A DNA stretch of 64,000 nucleotides from Paeniglutamicibacter antarcticus_C (GCF_039544305.1 NZ_BAABLK010000035.1:52937-116936); one strand, 5' to 3'. Shown: positions 26,954-36,820, counted from the stretch's first letter. Numbers and translations: made by a program. Notes: generated by a model from the sequence alone, not told the origin.

Positions 26954-28339
26954 CTATTTGGGTTCGGTTGGTTGAATCGGGATCGCGGTGGTGTCGGCCC
27001 CGGCCGAATCCTTGGCAGGAGACTGTGCCGAGTCGTCCTTCGATCCGCTGTTGCCGCTGGTCGGCTCGCCGGCTCGCCCGGGAGCCGACTTGGAAGGCGC
27101 CGGTGTCTCTGCGGCCTTTTCGGGTGCAGGAACCGCAACGGGCTTGGGTGCTTCGGCCGGCTTCTGCGGGGACCCTGGCCGAACCGGCGGTGTCGCGGGT
27201 GGGCCGGGTACGGCGCTCACCGGGGAAGGCACTATCTTCAGTGCCGAGGTTTCCGGTTCCGCGGCGATTGCGCCAGCGCCGTCTTTGTCGGGCCTCGGGT
27301 CGGTCTCGCCTGCGGTGGCGGGAGTCTTGTCCGCGTCATGCCTCGGCGTTGTCTCGGCCGTCGTGTCGGAGCGCAGTGGTGCGGCGGCCAGCTCGGGACG
27401 GGAAGCGCGCGGTGGTTCAACCACGGAGATCGGCTGTCCGCCGTACTCCGCAATGTCAGAGTCCAGTTCCTCGAGCATGGTCTTGGCCTCGGCGATTCGG
27501 TCTGCTTCACCGCCGGCGATAGCCTTGACAAGCCACTGGGCCAGCGCAAACTCGGCGGCCAGCGATGCACGGCGCATGATGTGTGGGTCGGCGCGGTCCC
27601 CGCGCACGGCCACATAGCTTTCAAACGCGGCCTCGGCGAAGGACTGTTCGTGCACGGCTGCCAGCCACGCGAAGTCGTCGGCCGGGTCACCCACTTGCAG
27701 GTCCGTCCAACCGGTGACCGCAACGACCTTGGCGTCCTGGACCAGCAATTGGTCCTCATGCAGGTCCCCGTGGATGACGGTGGCGTTGAAGCGCCACAGC
27801 GCGACGTCTTCCAATGCATGTTCCCAGCGGCGCAGCAGGCGCGAGGGGATCATGCCGGTGGTGGCGGCGGCATCGAGCTCGTTCAGACGGCGCTGGCGCA
27901 CCTGCTCGGCGGTGTAGGAAGGCAAATCGGCTCTATCGATCGCCGAGGCGGGCATGGAATGGATGGCGGCCATGACCGCGCCCAGGTCGCGGGCGCAACG
28001 TGAACCCAGGCCGACGAGGTCCTCCAGCGAGTACTGCCGGCCGGGCAGGTGGTTGTACACGAAGGTGCGCAGCGAACCCTGCCGCACGGTGCCGGCGACA
28101 GATGGCAGCTGGAAGGGAAGCGATGCGCGGATACCGGCGGAAAAGGCGCGCAGGGCGGCCAACTCGGTTTCCAGGCGCATGCTGGCTTCCTCGTGGCGCG
28201 GGGAACGCACGCGCCACCTGTTTTTCGCCGCATCGACGATGAGTACCGAGTCGAAATCGTTGGAGTCGTCAGGCAACGTGGCCACGCCCGTGGGCGCCAA
28301 GCCGGGTACCGCGGCGGTGGCGATGGCAGCGAGTTCCAT
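26954..28339 (-). CDS. APH-family phosphotransferase-like protein with long Pro/Ala tail
   Basis: Residues 1-300 have the aminoglycoside/choline kinase fold. The catalytic loop is VIHGDLHEDQLLV near residue 190, with Gln where most members have Asn. The metal-binding stretch reads VTGWTDLQVGDPADDFAWL, so the usual DW aspartate is replaced by Gly. Residues about 310-461 are a low-complexity tail rich in Pro, Ala, Thr and Lys, probably disordered. The start at 28339 is the first before family similarity; a GTG at 28354 is an alternative. Without the aspartate it may be a pseudokinase, or this branch may chelate metal another way. It diverges from nudC. The substrate is unknown. Confidence 0.7.
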   Translation of the reverse strand: MELAAIATAAVPGLAPTGVATLPDDSNDFDSVLIVDAAKNRWRVRSPRHEEASMRLETELAALRAFSAGIRASLPFQLPSVAGTVRQGSLRTFVYNHLPGRQYSLEDLVGLGSRCARDLGAVMAAIHSMPASAIDRADLPSYTAEQVRQRRLNELDAAATTGMIPSRLLRRWEHALEDVALWRFNATVIHGDLHEDQLLVQDAKVVAVTGWTDLQVGDPADDFAWLAAVHEQSFAEAAFESYVAVRGDRADPHIMRRASLAAEFALAQWLVKAIAGGEADRIAEAKTMLEELDSDIAEYGGQPISVVEPPRASRPELAAAPLRSDTTAETTPRHDADKTPATAGETDPRPDKDGAGAIAAEPETSALKIVPSPVSAVPGPPATPPVRPGSPQKPAEAPKPVAVPAPEKAAETPAPSKSAPGRAGEPTSGNSGSKDDSAQSPAKDSAGADTTAIPIQPTEPK

Positions 28340-28590
28340 GGGGGAGCGTTTCACAGTATCTACCGTAGTCCGCAAGCTGCGCCCGAGTACTGCCCGATCG
28401 CGGCGAGTCGTGCGATTGGCCACCATTCCCTGCTGGCGTCCAGCTTTCTCGCATGCAAGCCGGTACCCGGGAAGATGCGCTGGCCCGGCAGATGTCGATG
28501 GACTTGCAGCGTCCCCGTTTTGTGCGCTGATAGCCACAACCGGTGTCCTGAAGTATGCGTTGGTGCCAGTGGATCAGTACGGTGGATCCT

Positions 28591-29556
28591 ATGAGCGAAT
28601 CCGTGCAGCATCCCGTCACCAATCATCCGGCACTGGGAGCCTTGCCGCTGTCCCGCGTAGCCATCGACCGCGGCTGCGAGCAGCGCACAGAGGAAGGCTG
28701 GCTAGATACATTGCTCATGAATCCGGCAACCCTCCACTTGGTGATGATCGGTGGCCGTGCCCGTGTGGTTGACGGGACGCTGGTGCTTCTTGGGCTGGCT
28801 GAGGTGCCCGAGGGCGGAACCAAGGTCTACCTGGGCAATGACGGCAGCGCGGAAATCGTACTCCATGCCTTCCACGACGCCCCGGAGGCGACCGAAGGCG
28901 CGGTGGGCACCCATGCCACGCACCCCAGTGAATGGCTTGGCCTGCGTGATGTCGCCGCCGGGATCGGGGCCCGGGATGCGGGGCTCTTCGTGGAGGCCGT
29001 GGCCATCACCAACTGGAGCCACTCGATGAATTTCTGTCCCGGATGCGGTGGAGAGCTGATCGTACGTGACTCCGGGTGGGTCAAATATTGTCCAGCCGAG
29101 GAAAAATCGCATTTTCCGCGCACCGATCCCGCGGTGATCGTCGCAATCACCGATGCAGAGGACCGCTTGTTGCTGGGTGCGAACGCAGCGTGGGGCGGAA
29201 CACGTTTCTCGACGCTGGCCGGATTCGTGGAGCCGGGAGAATCCTTGGAAGGCGCTGTTGTCCGCGAGGTTGCCGAGGAATCGGGGATCGTCGTGGAGAA
29301 TCCGCGTTACATGGGGTCGCAACCCTGGCCTTTCCCGCGCTCCTTGATGCTGGGATTCACGGCCACCGCCCTTAGCACCGAGTTGAAGCCGGACGGTGTG
29401 GAGATCATCGACCTGCGCTGGTTCACCCGCGAGGAACTGGCTGCTGAAGTCCGTTCAGGTGCCATTACCGTCCCCTTAGGCGTTTCGATCTCCAGTGCGC
29501 TGATTGAGCAATGGTTCGGGGGCGCCTTGCCCGAGCCTGAAAGCCTGGAAAACTAG
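28591..29556 (+). CDS. nudC: NAD(+)/NADH diphosphatase (NudC)
   Basis: This 321-residue Nudix enzyme cleaves NAD(H) and can remove NAD caps from RNA. A zinc-ribbon begins at CPGCGG near residue 150, with a third cysteine in YCPAEE; the fourth usual cysteine is not evident. The Nudix box is complete: GFVEPGESLEGAVVREVAEE then SG, and the NudC-specific SQPWPFPRSLM follows about 15 residues later. It starts a unit with uvrD2 three bases downstream. The pairing nudC-uvrD2 is as in mycobacteria. Confidence 0.95.
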   Translation: MSESVQHPVTNHPALGALPLSRVAIDRGCEQRTEEGWLDTLLMNPATLHLVMIGGRARVVDGTLVLLGLAEVPEGGTKVYLGNDGSAEIVLHAFHDAPEATEGAVGTHATHPSEWLGLRDVAAGIGARDAGLFVEAVAITNWSHSMNFCPGCGGELIVRDSGWVKYCPAEEKSHFPRTDPAVIVAITDAEDRLLLGANAAWGGTRFSTLAGFVEPGESLEGAVVREVAEESGIVVENPRYMGSQPWPFPRSLMLGFTATALSTELKPDGVEIIDLRWFTREELAAEVRSGAITVPLGVSISSALIEQWFGGALPEPESLEN

Positions 29557-29559
29557 GCA

Positions 29560-31701
29560 ATGACGGAGGCCAACAACATCGAAACGATTGAAAATCGAAT
29601 CCTGGGTGGACTGGATGACGAGCAGCGACAGGTAGCCACTACGCTCAGCGGGCCGCTTTGTGTGCTGGCAGGTGCCGGGACCGGCAAGACGAGGGCCATC
29701 ACCCACCGCATCGCCTACGGTGTGCACACCGGGGTCTATAAGCCGACCTCCTTGCTGGCTGTCACCTTCACCGCCAGGGCCGCGGCGGAAATGCGCTCCC
29801 GGTTGCGCGACCTTGGCGCCGGTGCGGTGCAGACCCGCACCTTCCACGCCGCTGCACTGCGCCAACTGCAGTACTTCTGGCCGCAGGCCATCGGTGGGCA
29901 GCTTCCCAGCATCGTAGATTACAAGGCGCCGCTGATTACCGAAGCCGCCCGACGGCTGCGGACCAACGCCGACCGGGCCACGGTCCGGGACCTAGCCAGT
30001 GAGATCGAATGGGCCAAGGTCTCGATGCTGACCCCGGAGTCATACGTGGCCGCAGCCAGCGACCGAGGGGAACCCGGTGGCTTGGATCCCATCACCGTCT
30101 CGCGAATCTTCCAGGCCTACGAGGATGTGAAGACCGACAGGCAATACATAGACTTCGAGGACGTGCTGCTGCTTACCGTCGCGATCCTGGAGGACGACGC
30201 CCGGGTGGCGGCCTCGGTACGCGAGCAATACAGGCACTTCGTTGTCGATGAGTACCAGGACGTTTCCCCGCTTCAGCAGCGGTTGCTGGATCTGTGGCTG
30301 GGCGGACGTGACGAACTTTGCGTGGTGGGCGATGCCTCACAGACCATTTACTCCTTCACCGGTGCCACCCCGCGTCACCTGCTTGATTTCACTTCCAGGT
30401 ACGAACACGCCCCCGTGGTGAAACTTGTCCGTGACTATCGTTCCACTCCGCAGGTTGTCCACCTTGCCAACCGGGTGCTCGCCGCACGCCGACCCGAACC
30501 CGGGGTGCCTGACCGCGACATCGCTTGGCCCACGCCGCTGGAATTGATCGCCCAGCGCGAGAACGGTCCCGAGCCGACGTTCTACGAGGCCAAGGACGAT
30601 GAGGTGGAGGCGGCGGAAGCCGCCGCCAGGATCAAGAAACTGATTGCTGCCGGAACCCCCGCGGCGGAAATCGCGATCCTGTTCCGCACCAACGGGCAAT
30701 CGGCTGCATACGAGCAGGCCTTGGCCGCCGCCGGGATCGGTTACCTGCTGCGCGGAGGGGAACGCTTCTTCGCCCGGCGGGAGGTACGTGATGCAATGCT
30801 CCAGTTGCGTTCCGCAGCCAGGCACACCACCACCGAGGCCGAAGGCCAGTCGGTGCCGCAATTGACCCGCGACATCCTGGTCTCCCTGGGCTACAGTGCC
30901 ACCGCACCGACGGCGTCCGGCGCCGTGCGCGAAAAATGGGAGTCGCTCGGGGCACTGGTGGCGCTCGCCGACGAGATGGCCGAGGCCCGCGCCGGATCCG
31001 AGATCCCGTTCACCCTCGGGCTCTTCGTCGCCGAGCTGGAGGAACGCGCCGCCAGCCAGCACGCACCGACGTTGCAAGGGGTGACCCTGGCCTCATTGCA
31101 CTCGGCCAAGGGCCTGGAGTGGGATGCCGTGTTCCTGGTTGGGCTTTCCGAGGGTTTGATGCCGATTTCGTTCGCCGACGACCAAGCCGGATACGACGAG
31201 GAACGACGGTTGCTCTACGTGGGCATCACCCGTGCCCGGAAGCATCTGGGCCTTTCGTGGTCCTTGGCCCGGACCCCTGGAGGACGGGCGAACCGCAGGC
31301 CATCGCGTTTCCTTGACGGGTTGCGCCCGGCTGGCGCTTCGAAGACGGCAGTGGCGCCGCGGACCGCCCGGCGCAAGAGCCCGGCCGGACCGCCGATGTG
31401 CAGGGTTTGCGGCACGTTGCTCACCAGTGCCACGGAACGAAAACTGAACCGTTGCGGAAGCTGCCCGGCGGGATACGACGAGGCAGTGTTCGAATCGCTG
31501 CGGACTTGGCGCTTGGGCGTAGCCCAGTCCAACTCCTTGCCCGCCTTTGTGATCTTCACCGATGCCACGCTGATGGCGATCGCCGAAGCCAACCCGTCGG
31601 GGGTTTCGGAGCTGGGACGGGTTGCCGGGGTCGGCAAGAGCAAGCTGGACCGGTACGGAGAAGCAGTGCTGGCGATCCTGGCCGGCGAAAGCGCCGACTG
31701 A
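29560..31701 (+). CDS. uvrD2: ATP-dependent DNA helicase UvrD2
   Basis: This superfamily 1 helicase of 713 residues has Walker A AGAGTGKTRA near residue 37, motif II VVDEYQDVSP near residue 228, motif III GDASQTIYSFTGA and motif VI YVGITRARKHLGLSW. After the motor come four cysteines in CRVCG and CGSCP (about residues 613-635), then an HRDC domain with VAGVGKSKLDRYG near the C-terminus. This cysteine plus HRDC arrangement identifies UvrD2, which in mycobacteria is essential and needs the cysteine module for unwinding. It follows nudC by 3 bases. Confidence 0.95.
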   Translation: MTEANNIETIENRILGGLDDEQRQVATTLSGPLCVLAGAGTGKTRAITHRIAYGVHTGVYKPTSLLAVTFTARAAAEMRSRLRDLGAGAVQTRTFHAAALRQLQYFWPQAIGGQLPSIVDYKAPLITEAARRLRTNADRATVRDLASEIEWAKVSMLTPESYVAAASDRGEPGGLDPITVSRIFQAYEDVKTDRQYIDFEDVLLLTVAILEDDARVAASVREQYRHFVVDEYQDVSPLQQRLLDLWLGGRDELCVVGDASQTIYSFTGATPRHLLDFTSRYEHAPVVKLVRDYRSTPQVVHLANRVLAARRPEPGVPDRDIAWPTPLELIAQRENGPEPTFYEAKDDEVEAAEAAARIKKLIAAGTPAAEIAILFRTNGQSAAYEQALAAAGIGYLLRGGERFFARREVRDAMLQLRSAARHTTTEAEGQSVPQLTRDILVSLGYSATAPTASGAVREKWESLGALVALADEMAEARAGSEIPFTLGLFVAELEERAASQHAPTLQGVTLASLHSAKGLEWDAVFLVGLSEGLMPISFADDQAGYDEERRLLYVGITRARKHLGLSWSLARTPGGRANRRPSRFLDGLRPAGASKTAVAPRTARRKSPAGPPMCRVCGTLLTSATERKLNRCGSCPAGYDEAVFESLRTWRLGVAQSNSLPAFVIFTDATLMAIAEANPSGVSELGRVAGVGKSKLDRYGEAVLAILAGESAD

Positions 31702-31720
31702 GGCAGCGGGTGCGGCTCGT

Positions 31721-32731
31721 TCAAGCCGCGACAGGGTCCAAGCAACGGCAGTGAGGCCGGGCCTTTGCCGGTACCGACGTGGTGGAACCGGTGGGCAGGT
31801 CGCACATGATCATGGATCCGGCCGCAGATGGGATATTGATGCGGTCCAGCACCATCAAAACCTGCATCGCCGCCATGCCCGCGGCCAGCGCAGCCAGCGA
31901 TGACTCTGGTCTGGGCACCGCACCGATCCCGGTACACTCGGGCAGCATGTGCAGCGTCGGATCGCACTGTTCCCATGCGCACCGTGCACACATGGTCAGC
32001 CCCGGCAGGCACAGCGGGCCAAGGTTCATTCCTGTATCGGTGAACAGCACCGGAAGCATCGACGCATCCTCGGTGAGCGTATCCAAGCGTGGGAGGTTCC
32101 CGCCGGAAACAACCACGGCGATGTCCAGTGGTTCGGCGGCTGGACCTCGAACAGCGGTTTCCGCCACCCGCAGTTGAGGGTAGATCGGTTGCAGGGCGCG
32201 GGCTGTGGCCCGGGCGCGGCCGGAACCCACGCTGGTGATGCCGGTGGTGCCGGCACCCAGGTCGCCCGCATCGATCGGGTCCGGATCAATGAGAAGCAAG
32301 CCACCGACGCCGGCTGCGGCCAGGATATGCGCCAGCAACTGGCCCATCCTTCCGCAACCGTGCACCGCCACCCTGGCCTCGGTGCGGTGCCGCAGCACTT
32401 CGACAGCGTCCATGCGGTAGCTGGCACTCCACGCCAATACATCCGGTAGAAGCCTTTCACCGAGCCCTTGGCCGGCCACGGGCTGGGATGTCAAGGACGT
32501 AGGGGAGTCGAGAAGTACAGGAGCCAGCATCGAGAGGATCTCGGCGCGGCGTGCGGGCCCAGGTTCACCCCCGTGCGCTGGAGAGCTTGCGCGAACGCCT
32601 TGGCCGAGAGAGAGCACGAAACGCTTCTCATCGTCGCTGAGCCCGGTTATCCAGCGGGCACGCTGCCCGGTTCCAATCTGGATGACGTCCTCCACTAGGC
32701 TGAGTACCTGTAAACCCGGGTTGATTCTCAT
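31721..32731 (-). CDS. Orphan E1/ThiF-like adenylyltransferase-fold protein
   Basis: This is a 336-residue protein with a ThiF/MoeB-type Rossmann core: RVAVHGCGRMGQLLAHILAAAG near residue 115 and LLLIDPDPIDAGDLG after it. Zinc-ligand cysteines are seen as MCARC and, at the C-terminus, CRC. The N-terminal about 100 residues resemble the leader-binding type region of cyclodehydratase partners but no YcaO gene, precursor peptide or ubiquitin-like gene is nearby. AAGGAG lies 7 bases before the ATG at 32731. The gene converges with uvrD2 and sits in the same place as a mycobacterial homologue (the Rv3196 position). Whether it still adenylates a carrier is unknown. Confidence 0.75.
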   Translation of the reverse strand: MRINPGLQVLSLVEDVIQIGTGQRARWITGLSDDEKRFVLSLGQGVRASSPAHGGEPGPARRAEILSMLAPVLLDSPTSLTSQPVAGQGLGERLLPDVLAWSASYRMDAVEVLRHRTEARVAVHGCGRMGQLLAHILAAAGVGGLLLIDPDPIDAGDLGAGTTGITSVGSGRARATARALQPIYPQLRVAETAVRGPAAEPLDIAVVVSGGNLPRLDTLTEDASMLPVLFTDTGMNLGPLCLPGLTMCARCAWEQCDPTLHMLPECTGIGAVPRPESSLAALAAGMAAMQVLMVLDRINIPSAAGSMIMCDLPTGSTTSVPAKARPHCRCLDPVAA

Positions 32732-32956
32732 GACGTTGCTCCTTGACCGAGGGCGGGCGCCTGCCGGAAGCCGTTTCTGATGGTGCCCTGTATCCACCCA
32801 TCGTGGCACCGGGATCCGCTACCCGAACGGCTGTCCACATCTCGGAGCGGGAGAGTGCCGAAGCGGTGGGCGGGGCATTATGGTCAACAGGAATGCAATC
32901 GCCGCAGACGAACATGTCAAGCTAAACCATGGCATGCGGCAAAGGGAAGAGAGGAC

Positions 32957-33649
32957 ATGAACGTGCGCACCGAACCATCCACGATCGAATACCTGGACGC
33001 CGAGGGCACGCCCGTCCGCGTGGTGCGCTCGGCCCGTCGCAAGAAGACGATCTCCGGTGCCTGGAAGCAAGACACGATGGTGGTTTCCGTTCCTGCCGGC
33101 CTGACCGAGGCCGCGGAACGGATGCTTGTCGATGACATGGTCAAGAAGGTCAAGCGCAAGGTGGATCGGGGAACCGGGGTGGATGCCGATGCGCAACTGC
33201 TGGCCCGGGCGCACGAGATGGACGTCCAGCTCTTTGCCCGGCGCGCCAACCCGGTCTCTGTGCGGTGGGTGTCCAACCAGAATACGAGGTGGGGATCGGC
33301 AAGCTTGGCCAGCCGTCGGATCCGGCTCTCGGAGAAGCTGCGTTCAATGCCGCAGTGGGTGCAGGACTATGTGCTTGCGCATGAGCTGGCGCACCTTGTC
33401 GAGCCGCGCGACGGGCACGGCCCCCGGTTCAAGGCAGCGCTGGATAGGTACCCACGGGTCAACGATGCCAAGATCTTCCTGGCCGGGGCCAGCCACGGTT
33501 TCCACGCTGCGGAGCGCGCAGCGACGCAACCAGGACTCGCCGAGCAGTCGATGGGCGATGATGAGGATTTCGACGACTTCGGGGACTATGACGAGTTCCC
33601 CGGGCTTTGGGACAAAGGAACCGGGAGCCAGGGCCAGCTCTTCGGATAG
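32957..33649 (+). CDS. YgjP-like (DUF45) zinc metallopeptidase
   Basis: This 230-residue protein belongs to the M48-related YgjP/WLM-type families. The zinc site HELAHL is near residue 140 with the downstream third ligand in DGHGPRFKAALDRY. The N-terminal domain has the typical RRKKTISGAW and the second has NQNTRWGSASLASRRIRLSEKL. The last about 40 residues are very acidic (DDEDFDDFGDYDE). Substrates of this family are not established. It diverges from the E1-like gene and starts at the ATG at 32957, which has a purine-rich stretch immediately upstream. Confidence 0.85.
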   Translation: MNVRTEPSTIEYLDAEGTPVRVVRSARRKKTISGAWKQDTMVVSVPAGLTEAAERMLVDDMVKKVKRKVDRGTGVDADAQLLARAHEMDVQLFARRANPVSVRWVSNQNTRWGSASLASRRIRLSEKLRSMPQWVQDYVLAHELAHLVEPRDGHGPRFKAALDRYPRVNDAKIFLAGASHGFHAAERAATQPGLAEQSMGDDEDFDDFGDYDEFPGLWDKGTGSQGQLFG

Positions 33650-33708
33650 TCCCGTCGTTCAGCCCGGGTGCACAATCCCGGTGGAAGAACTTACCACGCC
33701 GGGACATG

Positions 33709-33742
33709 CAAGAGGACCGGCGCAAACACGCCGGTCCTCTTG
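33709..33742. terminator. Bidirectional terminator
   Basis: CAAGAGGACCGGCG (33709-33722) and its complement (33729-33742) form a 14-base perfect stem with a 6-base loop between converging genes; the right arm ends in TCCTCTTG, with only a short T stretch. Confidence 0.75.
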
Positions 33743-33776
33743 TCCATTCACCTGTCGCTGCAGTTTTGCCTTGTGG

Positions 33777-35258
33777 CTACTTCTGGGTGGGATCCCCGTC
33801 TTCGGGTCCTTGGTCGGTACCGTCGCTGTCTCCGGTGGAATCCTCCGGGCCGGACTCCGGGCCGTCGCTCTCGCTGTCGGAAACCGGTTCGTCAAACCCG
33901 CCGTCCAGTAGCTTGTTCAACGCAGCATCGATGTCATCCATGCTGGCTTCGGCAAGCTCGCGGCGTGAAGTGAACCCAGTCGGGTCCTGCAAGTCCTCAT
34001 CGGTGGGCAAGAGGTCAGGGTGAGCCCAGATGGCGTCGCGCCCATCCATGCCGCGTTCCTCCAGCAGATGCGCCCACAATGCAGCGGCCTCGCGCAAGCG
34101 CCGTGGCCGCAATTCCAGTCCGACCAGCGAGGCGAAGGCGTTCTCAGCCGGACCGCCGGTAGCCCGGCGGCGACGGATCGTCTCCCGCAATCCCGAGGCG
34201 CTGGGCAGATTCACCGCGGCGGCGGCAACCACCTCGTCGACCCAGCCTTCGATCAACGCGAGCACCAGTTCAAGCTTGGACAGCGCAGTCTCCTGCGCGG
34301 GGGTGCGCTTGGGCATGAACAGTCCCTCGCCCAGCAGGGACTGCAAAGACTCGGGGTTCATCGGGTCGATGTCACGCACGGCTTCTTCGATGCGGGACAT
34401 GTCGATGTGGATACCGCGGGCATAGGACTCGACCGCGGAGATCACCGCGGGGCGCAGCCACGGCACGCGGTTGAACAACCGGGCGTGGGCGCATTCGCGC
34501 AGGGCGGCGAAGAGCAGGACCTCCTGCTCGGGAATTTCCAGTCCCTCGCCGAAAACCGAAAGGTTGGAGGGCACCAGCGCCGGGGTCGAGCCGGCCAGCG
34601 GCAAACCGATGTCGGATGCTCCCAGCACGTCCTTGGCCAGGCCGCCGACGGCGGTTCCCAGCTGCATGCCGAACATTGTCCCGCCCAGGGATTGGAGCAT
34701 GCCTTGGGCCCCGCCCATCATGGGGCGCATCTCCTCGGGGATCTGCTCGCTCAGTGCCGTGGTGATGGCCTTGCCGACGCTCAGTGCCACCGGTTCGGTC
34801 AGCGACTTCCACACCGGCATGGTCTTTTCGACCCACTGGGCCCGGGTGAAGGAGCGGCATTCACTTCCGTCCGCCTCGAACGTCGTGGCAGCGTCGAGCC
34901 ACATTTCGGCCAGCCGCGCAGCGCTGGTCACAGCGCCGGAACGGTTCGCCGAGATCGATGGGTCATCGGAGGCAATGGCCTGGCGGGCCGAATCAGTGGC
35001 CATCTTCCAGTTCACCGGTCCGCCGTCGCCCTTGGACATCGCAGCCATCATCGCCTGGGCCTGCTGCATCATCTGTGCCATGGCCTCGGGGTTGTTGGAC
35101 AGGCCCATGGCCTCGCCCAGGCCCTCGGGAAGGTTCTTGGGGTCGAATCCGCCGGCGCCGCCAAAGAGCGAGCCGAACATCTCTGCGAACGGATCCTTCT
35201 CGTTCTCATCGTCGTTGCCGGAGTCGTCAGGTCGGTTTGATGGGGGATTTTCAGCCAT
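33777..35258 (-). CDS. Zincin-like DUF2342 protein
   Basis: This 493-residue protein matches the actinobacterial DUF2342 (zincin-like, putative hydrolase) family: Asp/Asn-rich N-terminus, PVNWKMATDSARQAI near residue 115, then ALRECAHARLFNRVPWLRP near residue 240 and ALIEGWVDEVV near residue 330. The metal motif reads R-E-C-A-H, so the first His of the usual HExxH is replaced by Arg here. The C-terminal about 60 residues are acidic and likely disordered. The gene starts at the ATG at 35258 and diverges from the PDZ protease. Activity is uncertain; the family has no settled function. Confidence 0.82.
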   Translation of the reverse strand: MAENPPSNRPDDSGNDDENEKDPFAEMFGSLFGGAGGFDPKNLPEGLGEAMGLSNNPEAMAQMMQQAQAMMAAMSKGDGGPVNWKMATDSARQAIASDDPSISANRSGAVTSAARLAEMWLDAATTFEADGSECRSFTRAQWVEKTMPVWKSLTEPVALSVGKAITTALSEQIPEEMRPMMGGAQGMLQSLGGTMFGMQLGTAVGGLAKDVLGASDIGLPLAGSTPALVPSNLSVFGEGLEIPEQEVLLFAALRECAHARLFNRVPWLRPAVISAVESYARGIHIDMSRIEEAVRDIDPMNPESLQSLLGEGLFMPKRTPAQETALSKLELVLALIEGWVDEVVAAAAVNLPSASGLRETIRRRRATGGPAENAFASLVGLELRPRRLREAAALWAHLLEERGMDGRDAIWAHPDLLPTDEDLQDPTGFTSRRELAEASMDDIDAALNKLLDGGFDEPVSDSESDGPESGPEDSTGDSDGTDQGPEDGDPTQK

Positions 35259-35464
35259 GGTTCCACGGTACCCCCGGGCCCGTGGATCGGCCCATGACCG
35301 GTCTGGGCAGTTCGCTGTGGGCACATCGGAATCCGCTGTGAATTCCATGCCCGGATTCCGCGCCTGATGCCGCGGCGGGGCAACGGCTTGTAGGCTGGAG
35401 GCTGCTCGGGGCGCGCTGTAAATGTCGGCGCCTCGCGCATGAGACAGCAATGGAAGAGGGAGTC

Positions 35465-36631
35465 ATGCCAGCAGCGCATGAAGAAGCCGGATCCGACGAG
35501 GGCAGGCACACCGCAGGTAGCCCGGGCACGGGCCCGGATGGCGCGGACCACCGCGGACTGCGGCGCCGTTTGCGTGAACCCTCGGCCGGTCTCCAACGGG
35601 CCCGCCGCAACCGGGCCGTTGCCGGCTGGCTGGCGATGGGGCTGGTCGTGGCCGCGACACTGCTGCCCACACACTTCGTCGTTGAATCCGCGGGCCCCGC
35701 ACTGAACACCATCGGCAGCGTAGAAGGCACCCCGATGGTGAGCATTTCCGGGAAGAAGACCTACCCGACGGCCGGAGAACTGGATATGACAACCGTGTAC
35801 GTCCAGGGCGGCGGGGAGAAACGGCTGCCGTTCTTCAACGTCCTTTGGGGCTGGGCGGACCCGAAGCAAGATGTCGTACCCGAGGAGATGGTGCTGCCGC
35901 GTGGCACCACTTCCTCGGAACAGGGCGAACAGAACACCGTGATGATGGACGACTCGCAGCAGCTCTCCACCGCGGCCGCCCTGACGGAGTTGGGCATCGA
36001 ATTCTCCAGCCACCTGTCAGTGGTCGGGTTCGCGACCCAGCAAAACGCCGAGACGCTGAAGAACGGCGATCGGCTCGAAGCCATCAACGGGAAAAAGATC
36101 GGCGACCTCGACATGCTGAAGTCACAGCTCGATGCGGCAGATCAGGCACCGAGCAAGCTCGGGATCATCCGGGATAAGAAGGAGGAAACCGTCACGGTGA
36201 CCACAACTCCCGGTGAGTCCGGCCAGCGCCAGATGGGCATCCTGCTGTCGGGCAGCTTTGATTTCCCGCTTTCGGTCACCTTCGGAGTGGAGAACATCGG
36301 TGGGCCAAGCGCCGGGATGATGTTCTCCTTGGCGATCATCGACCAGCTCACCGAGGGGGAGATGACCGGGGGCAAGCATTTTGCAGGCACGGGGGCGATC
36401 ACCGTCGACGGCAAGGTCGAACCCATCGGCGGCATTGCCCAGAAACTGGTTGGCGCCAATGCACAGGGCGCACAATACTTCCTGGCACCCGCGGATAACT
36501 GCCCTGATGTCCGGGGCAGGATTCCATCTGGACTGGACGTCATCAAGGTGGCGACACTCGGCGAGGCTCGCGCGGCGGTCGAAGGCATCGGCGCGGGCAA
36601 GGATCCCGCTTCGTTCCCCGGCTGCGGCTAG
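35465..36631 (+). CDS. Membrane-anchored PDZ/Lon-type serine protease
   Basis: This 388-residue protein has a single N-terminal membrane anchor (AVAGWLAMGLVVAATLLP, residues about 50-70), a PDZ domain around SSHLSVVGFATQQNAETLKNGDRL, and a C-terminal Lon-like proteolytic domain. The catalytic serine is in GGPSAGMMFSLAI near residue 285, and the lysine is in the GGIAQKLVGA stretch. This is the layout of Rv3194c-type actinobacterial proteases, which face the outside of the membrane. The next gene starts about 190 bases later and matches the mycobacterial neighbour order. The substrate is unknown. Confidence 0.9.
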   Translation: MPAAHEEAGSDEGRHTAGSPGTGPDGADHRGLRRRLREPSAGLQRARRNRAVAGWLAMGLVVAATLLPTHFVVESAGPALNTIGSVEGTPMVSISGKKTYPTAGELDMTTVYVQGGGEKRLPFFNVLWGWADPKQDVVPEEMVLPRGTTSSEQGEQNTVMMDDSQQLSTAAALTELGIEFSSHLSVVGFATQQNAETLKNGDRLEAINGKKIGDLDMLKSQLDAADQAPSKLGIIRDKKEETVTVTTTPGESGQRQMGILLSGSFDFPLSVTFGVENIGGPSAGMMFSLAIIDQLTEGEMTGGKHFAGTGAITVDGKVEPIGGIAQKLVGANAQGAQYFLAPADNCPDVRGRIPSGLDVIKVATLGEARAAVEGIGAGKDPASFPGCG

Positions 36632-36820
36632 GGCGTGACCTAAGGATCCGGCGGGCGGAACCGGGACATGCGATGCCCGTGGCATCACAATCTCCTTACG
36701 TTTGTGCGACACCCCCGTCGGCGGTTCTTCACCCGGCGCCCGGGCAAGGCAGAATGGAGAACAAAGACACAGTTATGATGCGTTTTCCGCGCGTCGATCG
36801 TCCCAATGGTGAGGTAAAAA

